Shown one piece after another: positions 19,661 to 31,609 of a stretch of 64,000 nucleotides of DNA (its first letter is position 1; each line of letters starts with the position of its first letter). Origin of the DNA: Prorocentrum cordatum (Eukaryota > Sar > Dinophyceae > Prorocentrales > Prorocentraceae). The stretch is from the NCBI GenBank assembly GCA_963575745.1, contig CAUYUJ010016137.1:215001-279000 (forward strand). The letters run 5' to 3'. Under the pieces are notes generated by a model. It saw only the letters and a program-made list of their open reading frames with translations, had not been told where the DNA came from and ran no database searches. The position numbers and the translations under genes are program-made.

Positions 19661-19984
19661 CCCATCCTCCCTTCTCCCCCGTCCTACCTATGGTAGTGGT
19701 GGTGGGAAATCGGCCCATCAAAAGGACGAGGAATGAACGTGTGAGGGGTGGAGGAAAGACAGATGGGCGGCGGCGGCGCAGGAGGGCGCTGGCGGGAAAG
19801 GGCCCGAAGAGCCAGGAGGATGAGCGAGGAGGAGAAGGAAAAGGAGGAAGAGGAGGAAGAGTACGCCACATGTTCACACATAAGGTCTGGCCAACGAAAA
19901 AGGAGGAGGAGGAGAAGGAGGAGGAGGGGGAGGAGGGAGGAGGTGAGATGAAATGAGATGAGATGAGCAAGCGGCCTGAAGTCA

Positions 19985-20733
19985 GGTGCGTTAGGGCGCC
20001 CGGCGCCCGCCACTGGAGGCATCAGAGGCCTCCTCGAATTCCGAATGAGCATGGGCCTCCTTGCGCAGGAGTCTGGCCCATTCGGCGCGGGTGGCCGCCA
20101 GGTCAGCCTCGCGAAGGCCCAAGGCACTAACACCTCGGCTCGGGACGTCATCCCCCCCGAGGTACCCACCCCACGCAGCCCCCCTCCCCCAACGTCCTGA
20201 GCCGGGGCACTGGGGGCGGGTTCGCCGGAGCCAAACAACGATGCCAAACGCAGCTGGTCCGCCAGCGGGGGGCCGACTGGGGCGTCGAGGCGTAGGTCCC
20301 TCAGACCCGCCTTGTACGAGGGGCACTTGCCAGCCTTGATCAGTGCCAGCTGGTACTTCAGGCACGAGCCCGCGAGCTCTCGGAGACACGGCAAAAAAGA
20401 GGCCTTCGTCAGGCGCTCAGCACTGAAATATGCACCACAAGCACAACAAACATTGATGGCCTTGCAATCATCCCGACCCGATCTGGCGCACACTGAGGCG
20501 TGAAGAAACGGTTGGCCGTTGAAATTGTACGCAACATTGCGGTACTCGTCGAAGCCGTCTGCTAAGGCTGCCAGAAAGGGGGCCTCAGCTCGCTCCGACC
20601 CCTGCGCCTGCACGCCTGGCTGGTCCCCAAGCTCGTGTGGCAGGGCCTCCGACCGCTCACGGCTGGCCAGGTACCTTTCCAGTAAGTCATCGTGGTCCTG
20701 GCAGGCTTCCCCCTCCCCGGCCAAAGCGTGCAA
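19985..20733 (-). pseudogene. LINE-like C-terminal zinc-module protein fragment
   Basis: One frame is open over most of the interval: LLERYLASRERSEALPHELG, then FNGQPFLHASVCARSG and CKAINVCCACGAYFSAERLT. A frame change near 20130 moves the most protein-like reading to AEWARLLRKEAHAHSEFEEA and a stop near 19993. The Cys pairs suggest nucleic-acid binding. The call depends on similarity recognised by eye. Confidence 0.45.
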
Positions 20734-21930
20734 CCGCCCACTCTACCGACCCACCTCCCTAGAGGCCTCGACCAGGCCACGCCAGAGATGCTACTCGCGC
20801 TCCTCCACTTCATGGAGGGCGGCACCCCGCTTCACGGATTCGTCGGCGGCATCGTTGCCACGTTTCTCCCGCAAGGTGGTGCGATCACTCTGCACATCCA
20901 CCATGCTGAGCTGCAACGGGCTTTGCTCTTGTGGGCATTGAAACCGTTGAGCTCGAACGCCGCCCAAAACAGAGCCCACGAGTGGACCCGAGGATTCGCT
21001 GCGCTGACTCCAGCTCCAAACCGACTCCACAGCGTAAAGACCGTGCCTAAGCAACGATGTACAGATCGAACGCGGGCATGGCTACCTGGCAGAGCATGCT
21101 CACAGCATGCTCTTGCTCCAAAGGGACCTTTTGCTCCAAAGGGACGACTGGAAAAGGCCTTTGCTCCATAGGGACTGGGCCGTACGCAGCTGCCAGCACT
21201 CCGCCAAAGCGATCACCCATGACGACGGACCACCCCGCCCTGGAAAGAGTCCTGCATCCAGGCCGAGCCGTCCAGAAACAAAATCCCAGTCATGTAGCTC
21301 GACTCGGGCCTCTGGTGCCAGACAATGGTCTGATGGTCCTGGGCCCGCTGGGGCAGCTCGAAAAGCCTGCTCACGCACCGTCTGGTGCAAGGCGTACTTG
21401 ACTTGACTTGACTTGGTCAGGGAGGATCACCCTAACAAAAAGTTCACCCGTCTCAAAACTCCAAGCTTTCACCCTACGAGCCCTACACAGTATATTCGCC
21501 GAAACATTGTCCCGTCGGAGGGCTGTGTGCGCATCGCACGCGTAGCACCTGTGCCAACAGGAGCCGTCGGGGTGGCCACACGCCGCGCAGTTGGTCGACG
21601 GCACCAAACATTTCTTGTGAAGCCGAGCCTGGGACCAACACGTCCCCGAGATCAGAGCCCTCAAGGCCCATTGCTGGTGCGGCGTCCAGCTCGTGGAGGT
21701 CCCGTGGACCAACAGTTCCGGGGCACACCACAAAACATTGGGAGGGTCCAGGGGCTGGACGCGGCCTTCAGCGCTGGCCCATCAGGCTCACGCCTCGCTC
21801 CTTCCTCGACCAGCTTCCGCACCGCAGCGAGGAAGCGTCCCAGCCGATGCCACGGATCATAGTAGACGTCAGCGGGCGCTGCCGCTGCTGCCCAGGGTCG
21901 CTCAGACTTCGAGCACCTGTCACGGGCCAT
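19985..21930 (-). mobile_element. Decayed LINE-like retrotransposon 3' end
   Basis: Minus-strand protein-like segments in several frames follow the order of the C-terminal part of dinoflagellate non-LTR retrotransposon proteins. First is an RT-distal zinc knuckle (TCWSQARLHKKC, then CAACGHPDGSCWHRCYACD) at about 21690-21500. A helical spacer follows. The terminal Cys module (CKAINVCCACGAYFSAERLT) and a basic tail lie at about 20500-20000. Frame changes and short repeats (TTGCTCCAAAGGGAC near 21110-21170, TTGAC repeats near 21400) show that it is inactive. No reverse-transcriptase catalytic motif is seen. Confidence 0.5.
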
Positions 21931-21946
21931 CTCAAAAAAGGGATGA

Positions 21947-23140
21947 GGAGGAGGAGGCAGGAGGAGGAGGAGGAGGGGGAGGAGGAGGCGGCGGCATCAA
22001 TGCTGGTGCAGCAAACAGGCTGAGACGATGTCCGAGCCGTGCGACTGCAACGCCGGGCACTCGAGTAGGGGAGGGAGGCGGGGGAACGGTGCAAGGATGG
22101 AGAGAGGAGGGACGATTGGGGTTTCAATGGTTTCTCTAGCGTTGGTGGGGCTCTGAACAGTGGTTAAGAGATGCTGGAGTCGGGGTCTCGTGGCGGGGCG
22201 AAAGAAGGAGGGAGGCGGGAGGGGGAAGGTAATGAAGAGGAGAAATAATTGCGATGAACCATGGTGGAAAAGATTAGCAGATAGCTCGAACGTCATGTAA
22301 TCTAAATGGTTTCATAGTGGGTTGGGAGGGAGCCCACGCTCTAGGCGGAAAAGGGAGGAGGATGGAGGAAAACACACGGAAAGAGAACACATTACGAATG
22401 GAAGTAGAAGGGATGAGGAGAAAAAGGGAGTGGAACGTAATTGGTAAAGAGAGAAAGAGAGAGACAGAGAGAGAGAGAGACGGCCGAGTCTCGTGGGGTG
22501 AATAAGGAGGATGGGGGAGGACAGGAGTAGCAAGGAGGAGGCGGGTGAGGAGAAGGACAAGAAGAACGCGGAAGAAGTAAGAGCACCGAGGGAGGACGAG
22601 GGATGGCAAGGAGAGGGAGGGATGACGCAAGTTGCTCTCCAAGCCTCTGGGCCCCAGCGCGACTACCCGTCCTCCACCCGTCCTCCTCTGGTGACGGCAC
22701 GAGGGGCGTCGAGAGCCCAGTACATCTCGACTCTGACCCAACGATTGCACACCATCTGCCACACAAGGCGGGTCAACGCATTGTAATGCACGCGGGATTC
22801 ATAGGACCAGCGGGATCCGCCCCCCTCCCCTTCCCCCAGCCTCTTCCCCTCCCCCGGAGGAGGGGGGAGAGGGGATGATGGTGATGATGTGGAGGAGGCG
22901 GCGGAGGAGGAGGAGAGAGGATGAGGAAGGAGGAGATGGTCTTGCTTTCGTGCGCCCCATCCATATGCGAGGGTGGTGGTGTTGCAGTTCGCACGGGACC
23001 CATCAAAGATGAGAATGGAGGTGAAGGAGGTGGAGAGGGTACGAGGTTGGATGAAGAAGGCAAGAGGCGGAGGGAAGGAAGGAGACAGAGCAGCCCCCAA
23101 TAGATTCCTACAGCCTACAGACCCCGCAGACATGTTCGTG
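21947..23140. other. Purine-rich gene-poor stretch
   Basis: GGA tract at 21947-21995, GAGA-rich DNA around 22340-22620 and no supported gene. A short mixed segment at 22620-22800 is open on the plus strand but has no recognisable motif. Confidence 0.45.
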
Positions 23141-23169
23141 CTTCTATGTGTTTCCGCCCTACACCCTCC

Positions 23170-23620
23170 ACTTACCTCTCCCACTCCCCCTACCCCTCCT
23201 CCCCCTCCTCCTCCTCCTCCTCCTCCTCCTCCTCCTCCTCCCCCTCCCCCTCCTCCCCCTCCCCCTCCACCGCCGCAAAGTCGTCCCCCTACCCTGGAGC
23301 GCGTTCCGACCAGGATTATGAGGCGGATGCAATCGAAGCCGAGCGACGAGACCCCCAACCAGCCTCGAAAGGGCCGACAGGCGCCAGCCTCCTCCCTCCC
23401 CGCCTCATTCCTCTCCTCCGCCCTCCTCCCCCTCCTCCCTCCTCCCTCTTCCCCTCCCCCTCCCTCCCGCCACCCGCCTCCTCCTCCTCCCGCCTCCCGC
23501 CTCCCGCCTCCCGCCTCCCGCCTCCTCCTCCTCCTCCTCCTCCTCCTCCTCCTCCTCCTCCTCCTCCTCCTCCTCCTCCTCCTCCTCCTCCCCCTCCTCC
23601 CCATGTGTCCTCCCATCCCC
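23170..23620. repeat. (CCT)n tracts with CGCCTCC units
   Basis: CCT triplets at 23195-23265 and 23530-23600, with CCCGCCTCCCG units between. Confidence 0.9.
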
Positions 23621-23713
23621 CCACCTCCCCTCCCCCCCGTCGACCCTCCGGGCTCCGCGGTCCACCCGCCCCCACTGCGCTCCTCCGCCCGCTCCTCCAC
23701 CCCACGCCCCCTG

Positions 23714-23905
23714 CGGGATCTACTGACCCGGATCAACCCAGACCCGGGTCAGTCAGGCCTTGCAGGACCCCGCAGGATGCTGCAGGATCCTGCACCCGAG
23801 CCCGGGTCGATGCGCCCCTGGCCACGCATGATCCTGCCATATCCAGCGCTCTGACTGACCCCCGTTTGCAGTGACCCCCGTCCCTTGAGCCCCGACCCCT
23901 TTCGG
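23714..23905 (+). mobile_element. Family J element, copy 1
   Basis: ACCCGGGTCAGTCAGGCC, GCAGGATGCTGCAGGATCC, TGACCCCCGTTTGCAGTGAC, CCCTTGAGCCCCGA; same order as 33702-33895 and partly 46455-46680. Confidence 0.65.
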
Positions 23906-24539
23906 GGATGGACAGACCCCCCTTTAGTAAAACGTGGTTCAGTGATAACGACCTGAGGCCCAAACTTGACGGGCGCAAGCCTGGAAAATAACAATAACCA
24001 CGGCGCCCTCTCGAGAACCGAAGACGGACAATTCACTAATCGACGTGTCACTGTTGGGGGTTCTGTCCAGCCCCGACCCCTTGCTCTCCAACCGCCCCCA
24101 ATATCCGCCTCCCTGCTCCCGCCGCCGCCGCCGCGGCGGCGGCGCCGTGAGGCCGCGCGCCTCCGCGCACCCCGCGGGCAGGGCGGCCTGCGGGGCCGCG
24201 CCCGCGCGGCGCCGCGGGGGGCCGCGGCACGGCGGCGGCAGCACCTGGGCGCCTGCAGGGCGCGCGCGCGCGCCCGCTCCCCCTCCCTCCCTCCTCCATC
24301 CTCCCTCCTCCTCCTCCCTCCCTCCCTCCTCGCTTTTCCCTCCTCCCTCCTCCCTCCCTCCCTCCGTCCCTCCCCTCTCTTCTCTCCCTCCTCCCCTACT
24401 CCCTGCTCCCCCAATCCCGCCTCCCTCCGCCCTCGGCATGCTTCAGGATCTTCAAACGGTTGTCCTCCAAAGAGCAATTATAATGAACCGTTGTGGGGGC
24501 CTATGAAGAGGGAGCTTGGAAAAGCTGATTCCAACATCG

Positions 24540-24735
24540 TTGATGACTCCTCCTCCTACTCCTCCTCCTCCTCCTCCTCCTCCTCCTCCTCCTCCTCCTC
24601 CTCCTCCCTCCTCCTCCTCCGCATCTTCCTCCTCCTCCTCCTCCTCCCCCCTCCTCCTCCTCCCCTTCCTCCTCCTCCTCCTCCTCCTCCTCCTCCTCCT
24701 CCTCCTCCTCCTCCTCCTCCTCCTCTCCTCCTCCG
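24540..24735. repeat. (CCT)n tract
   Basis: Two nearly pure CCT blocks. Confidence 0.95.
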
Positions 24736-24857
24736 GCTCCTCCTCCTCCTCCAGCCCCTCCTCCCCTCCTGGCCCCATGGGGCGCTCCCACACGTGGTGG
24801 AGCGTGCGCAAACGCACACATGGTGAGGTGGGCAGCAGGAGGGACGAGGAATAAGAT

Positions 24858-25260
24858 CGTCGTCATCGCCGTCATTGTCGCCGTCGCCGCCCCCGCCGTC
24901 GCCGCCGCCGTTGCCGGCGCCGTTGCCGCCGCGGCCGCCACCGTCGCCGCCGCCGTTGCCGCTGCCGCAGCCGCGGCCGTCGCCGCCGCCGCCGCGGCGC
25001 CTGGGCCCCGCGCCGCCGCGCCGGCGCGCGGCGGCCCCGGGCGCGAGCGCGAGCGCGCCGCCGCGCGGCGGCGGCTGCGGTGCGCGTGCTGGGCCCGGCG
25101 GCGCCCTCGGGGCGGACGCGGGCCAACGCCCACCTCTCCCTCCTCCTCTCTCCTCCTCCTCCTCCTCCTCCTCCTCCTCCTCCTGCTCCCCCTCCTCCTC
25201 CTCCTCCTCCTCCTCCTCCTCCTCCTCCTCCTCCTCCTCCTCCTCCTCCTCCGCCGCCTC
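24858..25260. repeat. GCC/CGT triplet field followed by a (CCT)n tract
   Basis: GCCGTCGCC triplets to about 25080, then CCT triplets from 25135. It drives the Ala, Arg and Glu runs of the long minus frame here. Confidence 0.85.
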
Positions 25261-25264
25261 CCCG

Positions 25265-25970
25265 AGGCACCCAGAAAAGCGGCGGCGCGCACGCCGAGCA
25301 CGTCCTGAGAACGGCGGCTTCGGCGTCTCGTCTCCAGGTTCCCTGGGGCGCCCTCGGGGACCTCGGGCCGGACGTCGGGCCCCCGGGAGGCCCAGGAACA
25401 GCGGCGGCGCGCGCGACGAGCACGTCGAGGGCCACGGCGTCGGCCTCTCGTCTGCGGGCCTGCACTGGGGCGCCGGACGCTGCGCGCCCCGAGGCCCCGG
25501 CGGGGCGACGAACGAACAACACACACCCATACCTGCAGGGGGGACGTTGAGAGGAGGACTGGCTGTGGGTAGGGGTGCGGGCTGTCGGCTCCTGGGGGGC
25601 GCTTCCTTTCGAGCGGGGGCCCCCATCCGACAACACGCACCCATAGCCCGCTCCGTCCCACCTATGGACATGGGTGCGTGTTGTTCGGCCGTCAGCGGGA
25701 GGGCGAGGAGCCGGGGCGCGCACGAGGAGCACAACGAGCGAGCGAGCGAGCGAGCGAGGCGCCCGCACTGGCACCTGCGGCGAGGCGCGCGTGCCCGTGC
25801 CCGGTGGGGCGTCAGGCGCGCGCGGCCGTACCCCCGTCGGGCACGTCGAGGCGCACGACGAGCACGTCGAGGACGACGGCGTCGGCGCCTCGTCTCCGAG
25901 CCGTCCCCGGGCGCCTTCTGGGGGCTGCCGCGTCGCCACGGGCGGGCGCAGCTCTGGACCCGACTGGCCC
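25265..25970. repeat. Three diverged copies of a GC-rich block
   Basis: Blocks near 25290-25360, 25410-25480 and 25855-25925 share GAGCACGTCGAGG / CGACGGCGTCGGCGCCTCG and CCTTCTGGGGGC-type ends, about 120-450 bases apart. In the minus strand they read as similar Ser/Thr/Cys-rich peptides. Confidence 0.5.
25626..25696. repeat. Short hairpin-forming inverted repeat
   Basis: CGACAACACGCACCCAT and ATGGGTGCGTGTTGTTCG form a stem of about 17 pairs around a 25-base loop. A third ACACACCCATACC copy lies at about 25520. Confidence 0.7.
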
Positions 25971-26239
25971 AAACGTGAGGGGCAACGACAGGGGGGGACT
26001 GGCATCGGGGGGATGCATCGACCTGGAATCGGCGATACATCGCCGATGGATCGGCGATAGGCCTCCGATCGTGAATCCGCACCTTCCTGGGTAGGTTGAT
26101 GCTATCGGGCCCCTGTCGGCGATCAATGGGCGTTTGGGGGTCGATGCATCCCCCCCTGTGCCTATCCCCCTCTAAATATCGTTGCCCCTGAAGATGGATG
26201 GCCCCTCCCACAGGTGGGGGCCTGGGGGCTGGCTTCGAG

Positions 26240-26435
26240 CGGGCCTCGACCGAGCAGCACGCAGAGGAGGCTTCCCCAGTGGGCTCGGAGGGCCGCTCCG
26301 CCTCGGCGATGCATCGGCGGTGCACCGGCGAAGCACCGGCGAAGCATCGGCGCCGCCTGCTCGGAGGGAATCACGCTCCACGGCGAGCGGCACCGCCAAT
26401 GCACCGGCGAGCACGATCCTCCGACCCCTGTCGGG
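26240..26435. mobile_element. Family E fold-back element, copy 2
   Basis: GGCTCGGAGGGCCGCTCCGC on the left and GCACGATCCTCCGACCCC on the right, with GATGCATCGGCGG units between. A related GATACATCGCCGATGG field precedes it at 26025-26065. Confidence 0.55.
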
Positions 26436-26919
26436 GCGAGGGCGAGCCCAGAGGCCCAATGGCGGCATTCGCTCGGCCGTCCCGCGGCGGCCTGCGGAAG
26501 CCTCCCGGAGGAAGCGGAGGCCCTCGGAAGTTGACTCGTGTCCCACAGTTCCCTTGATTCACTGTGTCCGCCTCCTCCTCGTCGTCGTCGTCGTCGTCGT
26601 CCTCCTCCTCCTCCGAAAAAAATCCTATTCACTGCCGAGGTCGGTTCAGTATTGTGCGGGGCCCAGCGGATCTGACTCGTCGGGCGGGGGCTCTGGGTCG
26701 TGGGGGTATGCGGCTGTACTGGCCGTGGGGGGCGCCGAATGAGAAGGAACGACGCAGGAAAGAGGGAAAGAATGCGGACGACGAGACTGAGCAGGATGGG
26801 AACAAGAGGAAGGGGGAAGAGAGGGGGCAGGAGGACGAGGACCTAGAAATAGAAGAGAAGGAAGGCAAGGAGGACCCAGGAGGGCATCAGAAGAATACGG
26901 GTGGGGAGGGGGAGGATGA

Positions 26920-26992
26920 GGAGGAGGAGGAGGAGGAGGAGGAGGAGGAGGAGGAGGCGGAGGAGGAGGAGGAGGAGGAGGAGGAGGACAAC
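26920..26992. repeat. (GGA)n tract
   Basis: About 24 GGA triplets. Confidence 0.95.
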
Positions 26993-27302
26993 TAATGATT
27001 GGGACAGGGATGGGGAATGAGGATGGAAGGGAGGACAAGGGAAGACAAGGGACGGAGGAGGACGGCCTGCCCGAGCCCAATCGGCGATGGGATGGACGAG
27101 AACCGAAGCGCAGGCAGAAGTACAAGGCACACCGGGGCAGGCGCCTGCACCATTTTCGGGATGCCGTCCTCCCGTCCTGGCCCCGTCTTCGTCTCCTCCG
27201 GCGAGAACTGAAGCAGCGGGCGGTGAACGCGACCCGCCCAGAAGACGCACTGAGCTCCACGACGGGACCGATCTCCGCCTCCGTGGGCCCAGCTCCACCA
27301 GG

Positions 27303-27478
27303 GGTCAGGAGGGAAAACAAAACACACAGACACAATTCATCGTCGATCCCCCCACAAATATTGGAAAATATGGGAAGTGGGGGGACGACCAAAACCCCAA
27401 AAACATGGGAAACTATGGGGCATAGTTTTATCTGTGTGTATTTACTTGTGTGTCCTGGGGCCCATTCAAGGGGAGGGG
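27303..27478 (-). mobile_element. Family H element, copy 1
   Basis: In minus orientation: GGGCCCCAGGACACACAAG, an AT-richer core with CCCATATTTTCCAAT-type blocks, GTGTCTGTGTGTTTTG and a terminal CCCTCCTGAC. Same order as 48785-49010, 57322-57486 and 58020-58186. Confidence 0.75.
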
Positions 27479-27586
27479 GGGGGGCCGACGTGGCCCTCCC
27501 GCCCCGCGGGCTCGCGCTTGTGGAGGCGGGAGCGCGCGGGCCGAGCTCGGTCCGGGCGCGGCCTTCGACCCCGAGGCGCACCGCTG

Positions 27587-27714
27587 GCCGTCGCTCGGAC
27601 GTCTATTCCCTGTGCTTTTTGGTTCGATTTCGTGCGATGCATTTTCGCCAAAGGATCCAGGATGCTCCTCGATGGTCCTCGCCAAAGGAAAAATGCACAC
27701 ATCCGAGCGATGCC
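27587..27714. mobile_element. Family B inverted-repeat element, copy 3
   Basis: Ends GGCCGTCGCTCGGACGT and ACATCCGAGCGATGCC. Inside nearly identical to copy 1 (AGGATGCTCCTCGATGGTCC). Confidence 0.8.
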
Positions 27715-27829
27715 AAGGCACAATTACTTTCTAATAAGAACTTTTGAACATCGCTTTTCTAGAAAGGATTCTGTTTGTTGAAGAAGACTGACACATTGAA
27801 CATAACATGTCTTCAACGTTCACTCGGGT

Positions 27830-28300
27830 CGCACGGATCGGATCGGGGACGGATCGGAGCGGTCGGATCGGGGACGCACATTAACCCGGGTCGCCAAACA
27901 GCCGGGTCTGCCAGGGCACGGACACCGACGCGGACACGGACACGGCCTGCGTCTTGCACCGCGCGGGTGCCGCAGGGTGAGGCCGAAGCACACGGAAAAT
28001 GATTGGCGCGCGAAATTGGCATGAAAAACACCTTTACACATCATACTCAGACCTTGTATCTGTCACGGCTAAGATCTGGCATGCAAGGTCGGCGAGGGCC
28101 GTGCTGCGAAGCCCGGCAAGCCGTCCAGTGGCTCCCGCACTTTGGTCAGCGGAGGTCGGCCACGGGGGAATCGGCCCAACGTGGATCCCGAACCTGGGTC
28201 AGTCAGAGGGGACTGGCTGACCCACGCGAACTCCGACCCCCGTGGCGTCAGCCTCGACGCGAGTCCCCTGGCATGCTATCGGCCAAGGCCAGCGGAGCGC
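27830..28300. other. Gene-poor stretch with GGATCGG repeats
   Basis: GGATCGGATCGGGGACG units at 27835-27885. No coding frame is supported. Confidence 0.4.
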
Positions 28301-28304
28301 CATG

Positions 28305-28390
28305 ACCGACGAGGAGGAGGAGGAGGAGGAGGAGGAGGAGGAAGACAAAGAGGAGGAGGAGGAAGACAAAGAGGAGGAGCAGGAGAAGGA
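28305..28390. repeat. (GGA)n tract
   Basis: GGA triplets interrupted by two AAGACAAAG blocks. Confidence 0.95.
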
Positions 28391-28764
28391 ACCCTCACCG
28401 CATAGTCTTGCCGCATAGTGAAATACCGTGGCCCCGAAGCTGAAGCAGCAGGGATGCAGCAGACATGTCGTGTGCATAAGGTCCCGCTCCGGGCGCACCA
28501 GTGAGCAGCTCTATCTAACCAGCCTCGAGCTCATCCCTATCCCTGAGATTGTCAGGCCGACGCGATGAACATCTTAGAGATGTGCCCTGCGAAATTGCGG
28601 GGAAGGGCCCCGATAGAAGGCGATGCCAATCTCAAGGATAGGAATCTGCTTCAGGCCTGTAAAGGTCCCCGCGAGAGAGCAGGGGCACCTGTGCTGTTGC
28701 CCAGATCCCACGCGCGCCCGCAGGTCCAAATAGAAACTCCGTAGCGCCCCGCAGTTGCATACAA

Positions 28765-28865
28765 AAGTTAGGGGGCGAGAGCGGGGTGGGTCGCGGGTTG
28801 GTCGCGGGTTGGGTTGCGGGTTGGGACGCGGGTTGGGTCGCGGGTGGGTCGCGGGGTGAGTCGCA
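28765..28865. repeat. GGGTTGGGTCGC minisatellite
   Basis: About eight units of GGGTTGGGTCGC / GGGTGGGTCGC. Confidence 0.85.
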
Positions 28866-28869
28866 AGGG

Positions 28870-29575
28870 GGGGCGACCAGACCAATCTTTTGAAGTCCGC
28901 GGGCGCCAAGTGGTCCGAGACAGTCAGAGCCCAATCGTGGCAAGTGGCGGGATGAACTGGGAACGAATTGCGGCGCATCGACCACACCCGACAAACCAAC
29001 GGATCTGGGCCACGGAATCCCACTGCAACCACGCACCGAGGGATGGTGCAAGACCGCTCGGCGTCCTCACTCGGATACTTCAGTCAGCATCGAATCGGGA
29101 AATCGGGTCGAATCGGAATGCGCGTCGGATCGGAATGCGCATCGGCGCGGAGTCGATATCGAGTCGTGTCGGCCGCGCCAGGACGTACAAGAGAACGCCG
29201 CTCATGCATCGGGCCGCATCGGATCGGCGGAAGCTGTCGGAATCGACTCGGACCCAGCCCACCAACATCGGTCAGCATCCTGCAACCCCTCCGAAAAAGG
29301 TAACGCAAGTTGTCCCGAACCCCGCGCCCCCAATCTCAATGCTAAGTTGCGCGCGCGGCGCGGTCCGCGGACGCCGACGGAGAACATCCAGTCGCGTGCG
29401 TGCGGCATCAGCACTGCGATTTGGGGGTCTGGGGGTGCCGACGCGGCGAGGGGAACACTTGCGTCAAGTGTCGCGGAGGGATGTGGATCACCCGACTGTC
29501 GGACTTCGAGCCCTGCCCCCCCATGATGCGCGACGCGCGTTCAGCTTCGCGCTCGAGAGGAGCAGGGGGAGGAGG
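28870..29575. other. Gene-poor stretch with GAATCGG repeats
   Basis: GAATCGGGAAATCGGGTCG-type units at 29085-29240 resemble those at 1905-2130. No gene is supported. Confidence 0.4.
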
Positions 29576-29579
29576 AGGA

Positions 29580-29672
29580 AGGATGAGGATGAGGATGAGG
29601 ATGAGGATGAGGATAAGGATGAGGATGAGGAGGAGGAGGAGGAGGAGGAGGAGGAGGAGGAGGAGGAGGAGG
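29580..29672. repeat. (GGATGA)n and (GGA)n tract
   Basis: GATGAG units pass into pure GGA. Confidence 0.95.
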
Positions 29673-29904
29673 AAGTGGCCTGTTAAACAAAACTGACTGC
29701 CAACCCTGGCCCTCACGAGCCGCCGCCCGCCGTGCGCGAGCGACCCACGGACCTCGGACCTGGGCCGAAGCGTGCACCCCCCGAGGGGGCGGCACGCGGG
29801 GCGGTGGGCCGTCCTCGACCTGGGGGAGGAGCAGCCACCTCTCCTCCTCGCGGGGGGCAGGGCCAGGCACGAGGAGCCCTCGCCAGACGCCGCAGCGAGC
29901 CGTC

Positions 29905-30172
29905 GTCGTCGTCCCCGTCCTCCTCCTCCCCGTTCCTCCTCCCTCCTCCTCCTCCTCCTCCTCCTCCTCCTCCTCCTCCTCCTCCTCCTCCCCTCCTCCT
30001 CCTCCTCCTCCTCCTCCTCCTCCTCCTCCTCCTCCTCCTCCTCCTCCTCCTCCTCCTCCTCCTCCTCCTCCTCCTCCTCCCTCCTACCTCCTCCTCCTCC
30101 TCCTCCTCCTCCTCCTCCTCCTCCTCCTCCTCCTCCTCCTCCTCCTCCTCCTCCTCCTCCTCCTCCTCCTAC
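29905..30172. repeat. (CCT)n tract
   Basis: About 80 CCT triplets with few interruptions, one of the longest tracts in the window. Confidence 0.95.
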
Positions 30173-30189
30173 CTCTTCCCCCCGCCGTC

Positions 30190-31135
30190 CCCTCTCGCCC
30201 CCGCACCCTCACCCTTGCATCAAGAATGCTCCATAGGGCTCATGTGCAAAACAATCCTGTTCCTCGACGGGGTGCCTTGAAGGTGACGATCTGGGCCCCG
30301 CGCCAGGACCCAACGTCATCAGCTGCAGTGCTGAGACCAGGTGCTAGATGTGACGAGACACCCCAGGAGGCCCCCTGTTCCCCCCTCCCCCAGGGGAACC
30401 TGGCCTCCAGGGTTGGGACACACAGCGACGACGACAGCTGCAGCGCTGCGATCCAAGCGAGAGACGAAGTGGAGCGGCACCTGGGCAAGATGCAGGCCTC
30501 TCTGCCGCGACTCAGCGAGATGCGGCCGCCAGAGCCCAATGCGAGACTTAGCCGCCACAGCGCAGGGATCAGGGCAAGCGCGAAGGACAGCTGTGGCCAG
30601 CCGCGGAGTGAAGTTGAGGCCAACGTCATCAGCTAAACTCGGGCCACGGCTTGCGAGAAAGGCGGGGAGGCAAAGGAGAGCCAGGCCCGCTCCACGACCC
30701 CAGCCGGAAGGCAGGCCCCCCTCCCATATATTCCACTTGTCTTGCGGCACTCGCTTCATATGGAGAGCGTAATATGGTCGCCTCTCCGCATTATCCTTTG
30801 CGCCGCGTGCCCGTTGCTCCTGGGCCCGCCAACCGCAACGGGTTACATCCGCATGCCACCCGTTTCGGCTGACGTCCGCGAGATCTCACGGATGCCGTCC
30901 TCCCCCCGGAATCACGAATCCCGAAAGCAGCGGGGTCGTTCTGACGCTTCCACCCGAGGGCCGGTCGGCCCTGGAGGGGGGTGATCAAACTGATCAGCCG
31001 GGTGACTGGCGTCACCAGCTGGTGGCAAAGATGCAGGCAAGTGAGGAGAGTGTGAAAGCAAATACAAAAACAGCAGACAAGCATGGAGAAGGAAGAGAGG
31101 GGGAGAGAGAAGTCCAATTGGGAGGAACAAAGAGG
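30190..31135. other. Gene-poor stretch with one weak open frame
   Basis: A plus frame (30226-30636) gives a mixed peptide (ARDEVERHLGKMQASLPRLS) that could be a chance open frame. No domain, acceptor or donor could be tied to it. Confidence 0.3.
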
Positions 31136-31139
31136 GACG

Positions 31140-31580
31140 GTGGCGACTGCGAGGCTGCGGTGGGTTGTCCAAGGTGGCGCAGCAGCTGCGACAATGGGAG
31201 GAGTGGCAGAAGCACGGCTGACACATTTTTAAAACTGCGCGATCTGGCCATTTGTGGCGGTCGCCTACGTTCTACACCCCCCCACACCATTCTGAATCCA
31301 CCCCATCATCTAGGTGGCGGCTGCGAGGCTACGGAGGGCTGGCGTATGGCGTGGCACGTGCGGCGGTAAGAGTGGTGGCAGAAACACGGCTGAAACTGTT
31401 GAAGCTGCGCGAAAAGGTCAAACATGGCGGTCGCCGATGCTGGAATCCCACCCCATCCTCCAAGTGGCGGCTGCCAGGCTGCGGTGGGCTGTCTTAGACG
31501 GCGTGGCAGCTGCAGCGGTAGGAGGGAGGAGACACGACCGAAACCGCAGAAGCTGCGCGAGCAGGCCACTCTCGCCAAGG
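31140..31580. repeat. Three diverged ~160-bp direct repeats
   Basis: GGCGGCTGCGAGGCTGCGGTGGG begins units near 31140, 31313 and 31463. Each continues into GTGGCAGAAACACGGCTGA and AAGCTGCGCGA-type blocks. Confidence 0.65.
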
Positions 31581-31609
31581 TGGAGGGCACAGGCCTCTCC
31601 CCCTGCACA

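Noticed and set aside
24556-26325. A 589-codon open frame on the minus strand
   Set aside because: It is built from Arg, Glu and Gly runs of triplet tracts plus family E and repeated GC-rich blocks; opposite and shifted frames are equally open, as expected for high-GC repeats.
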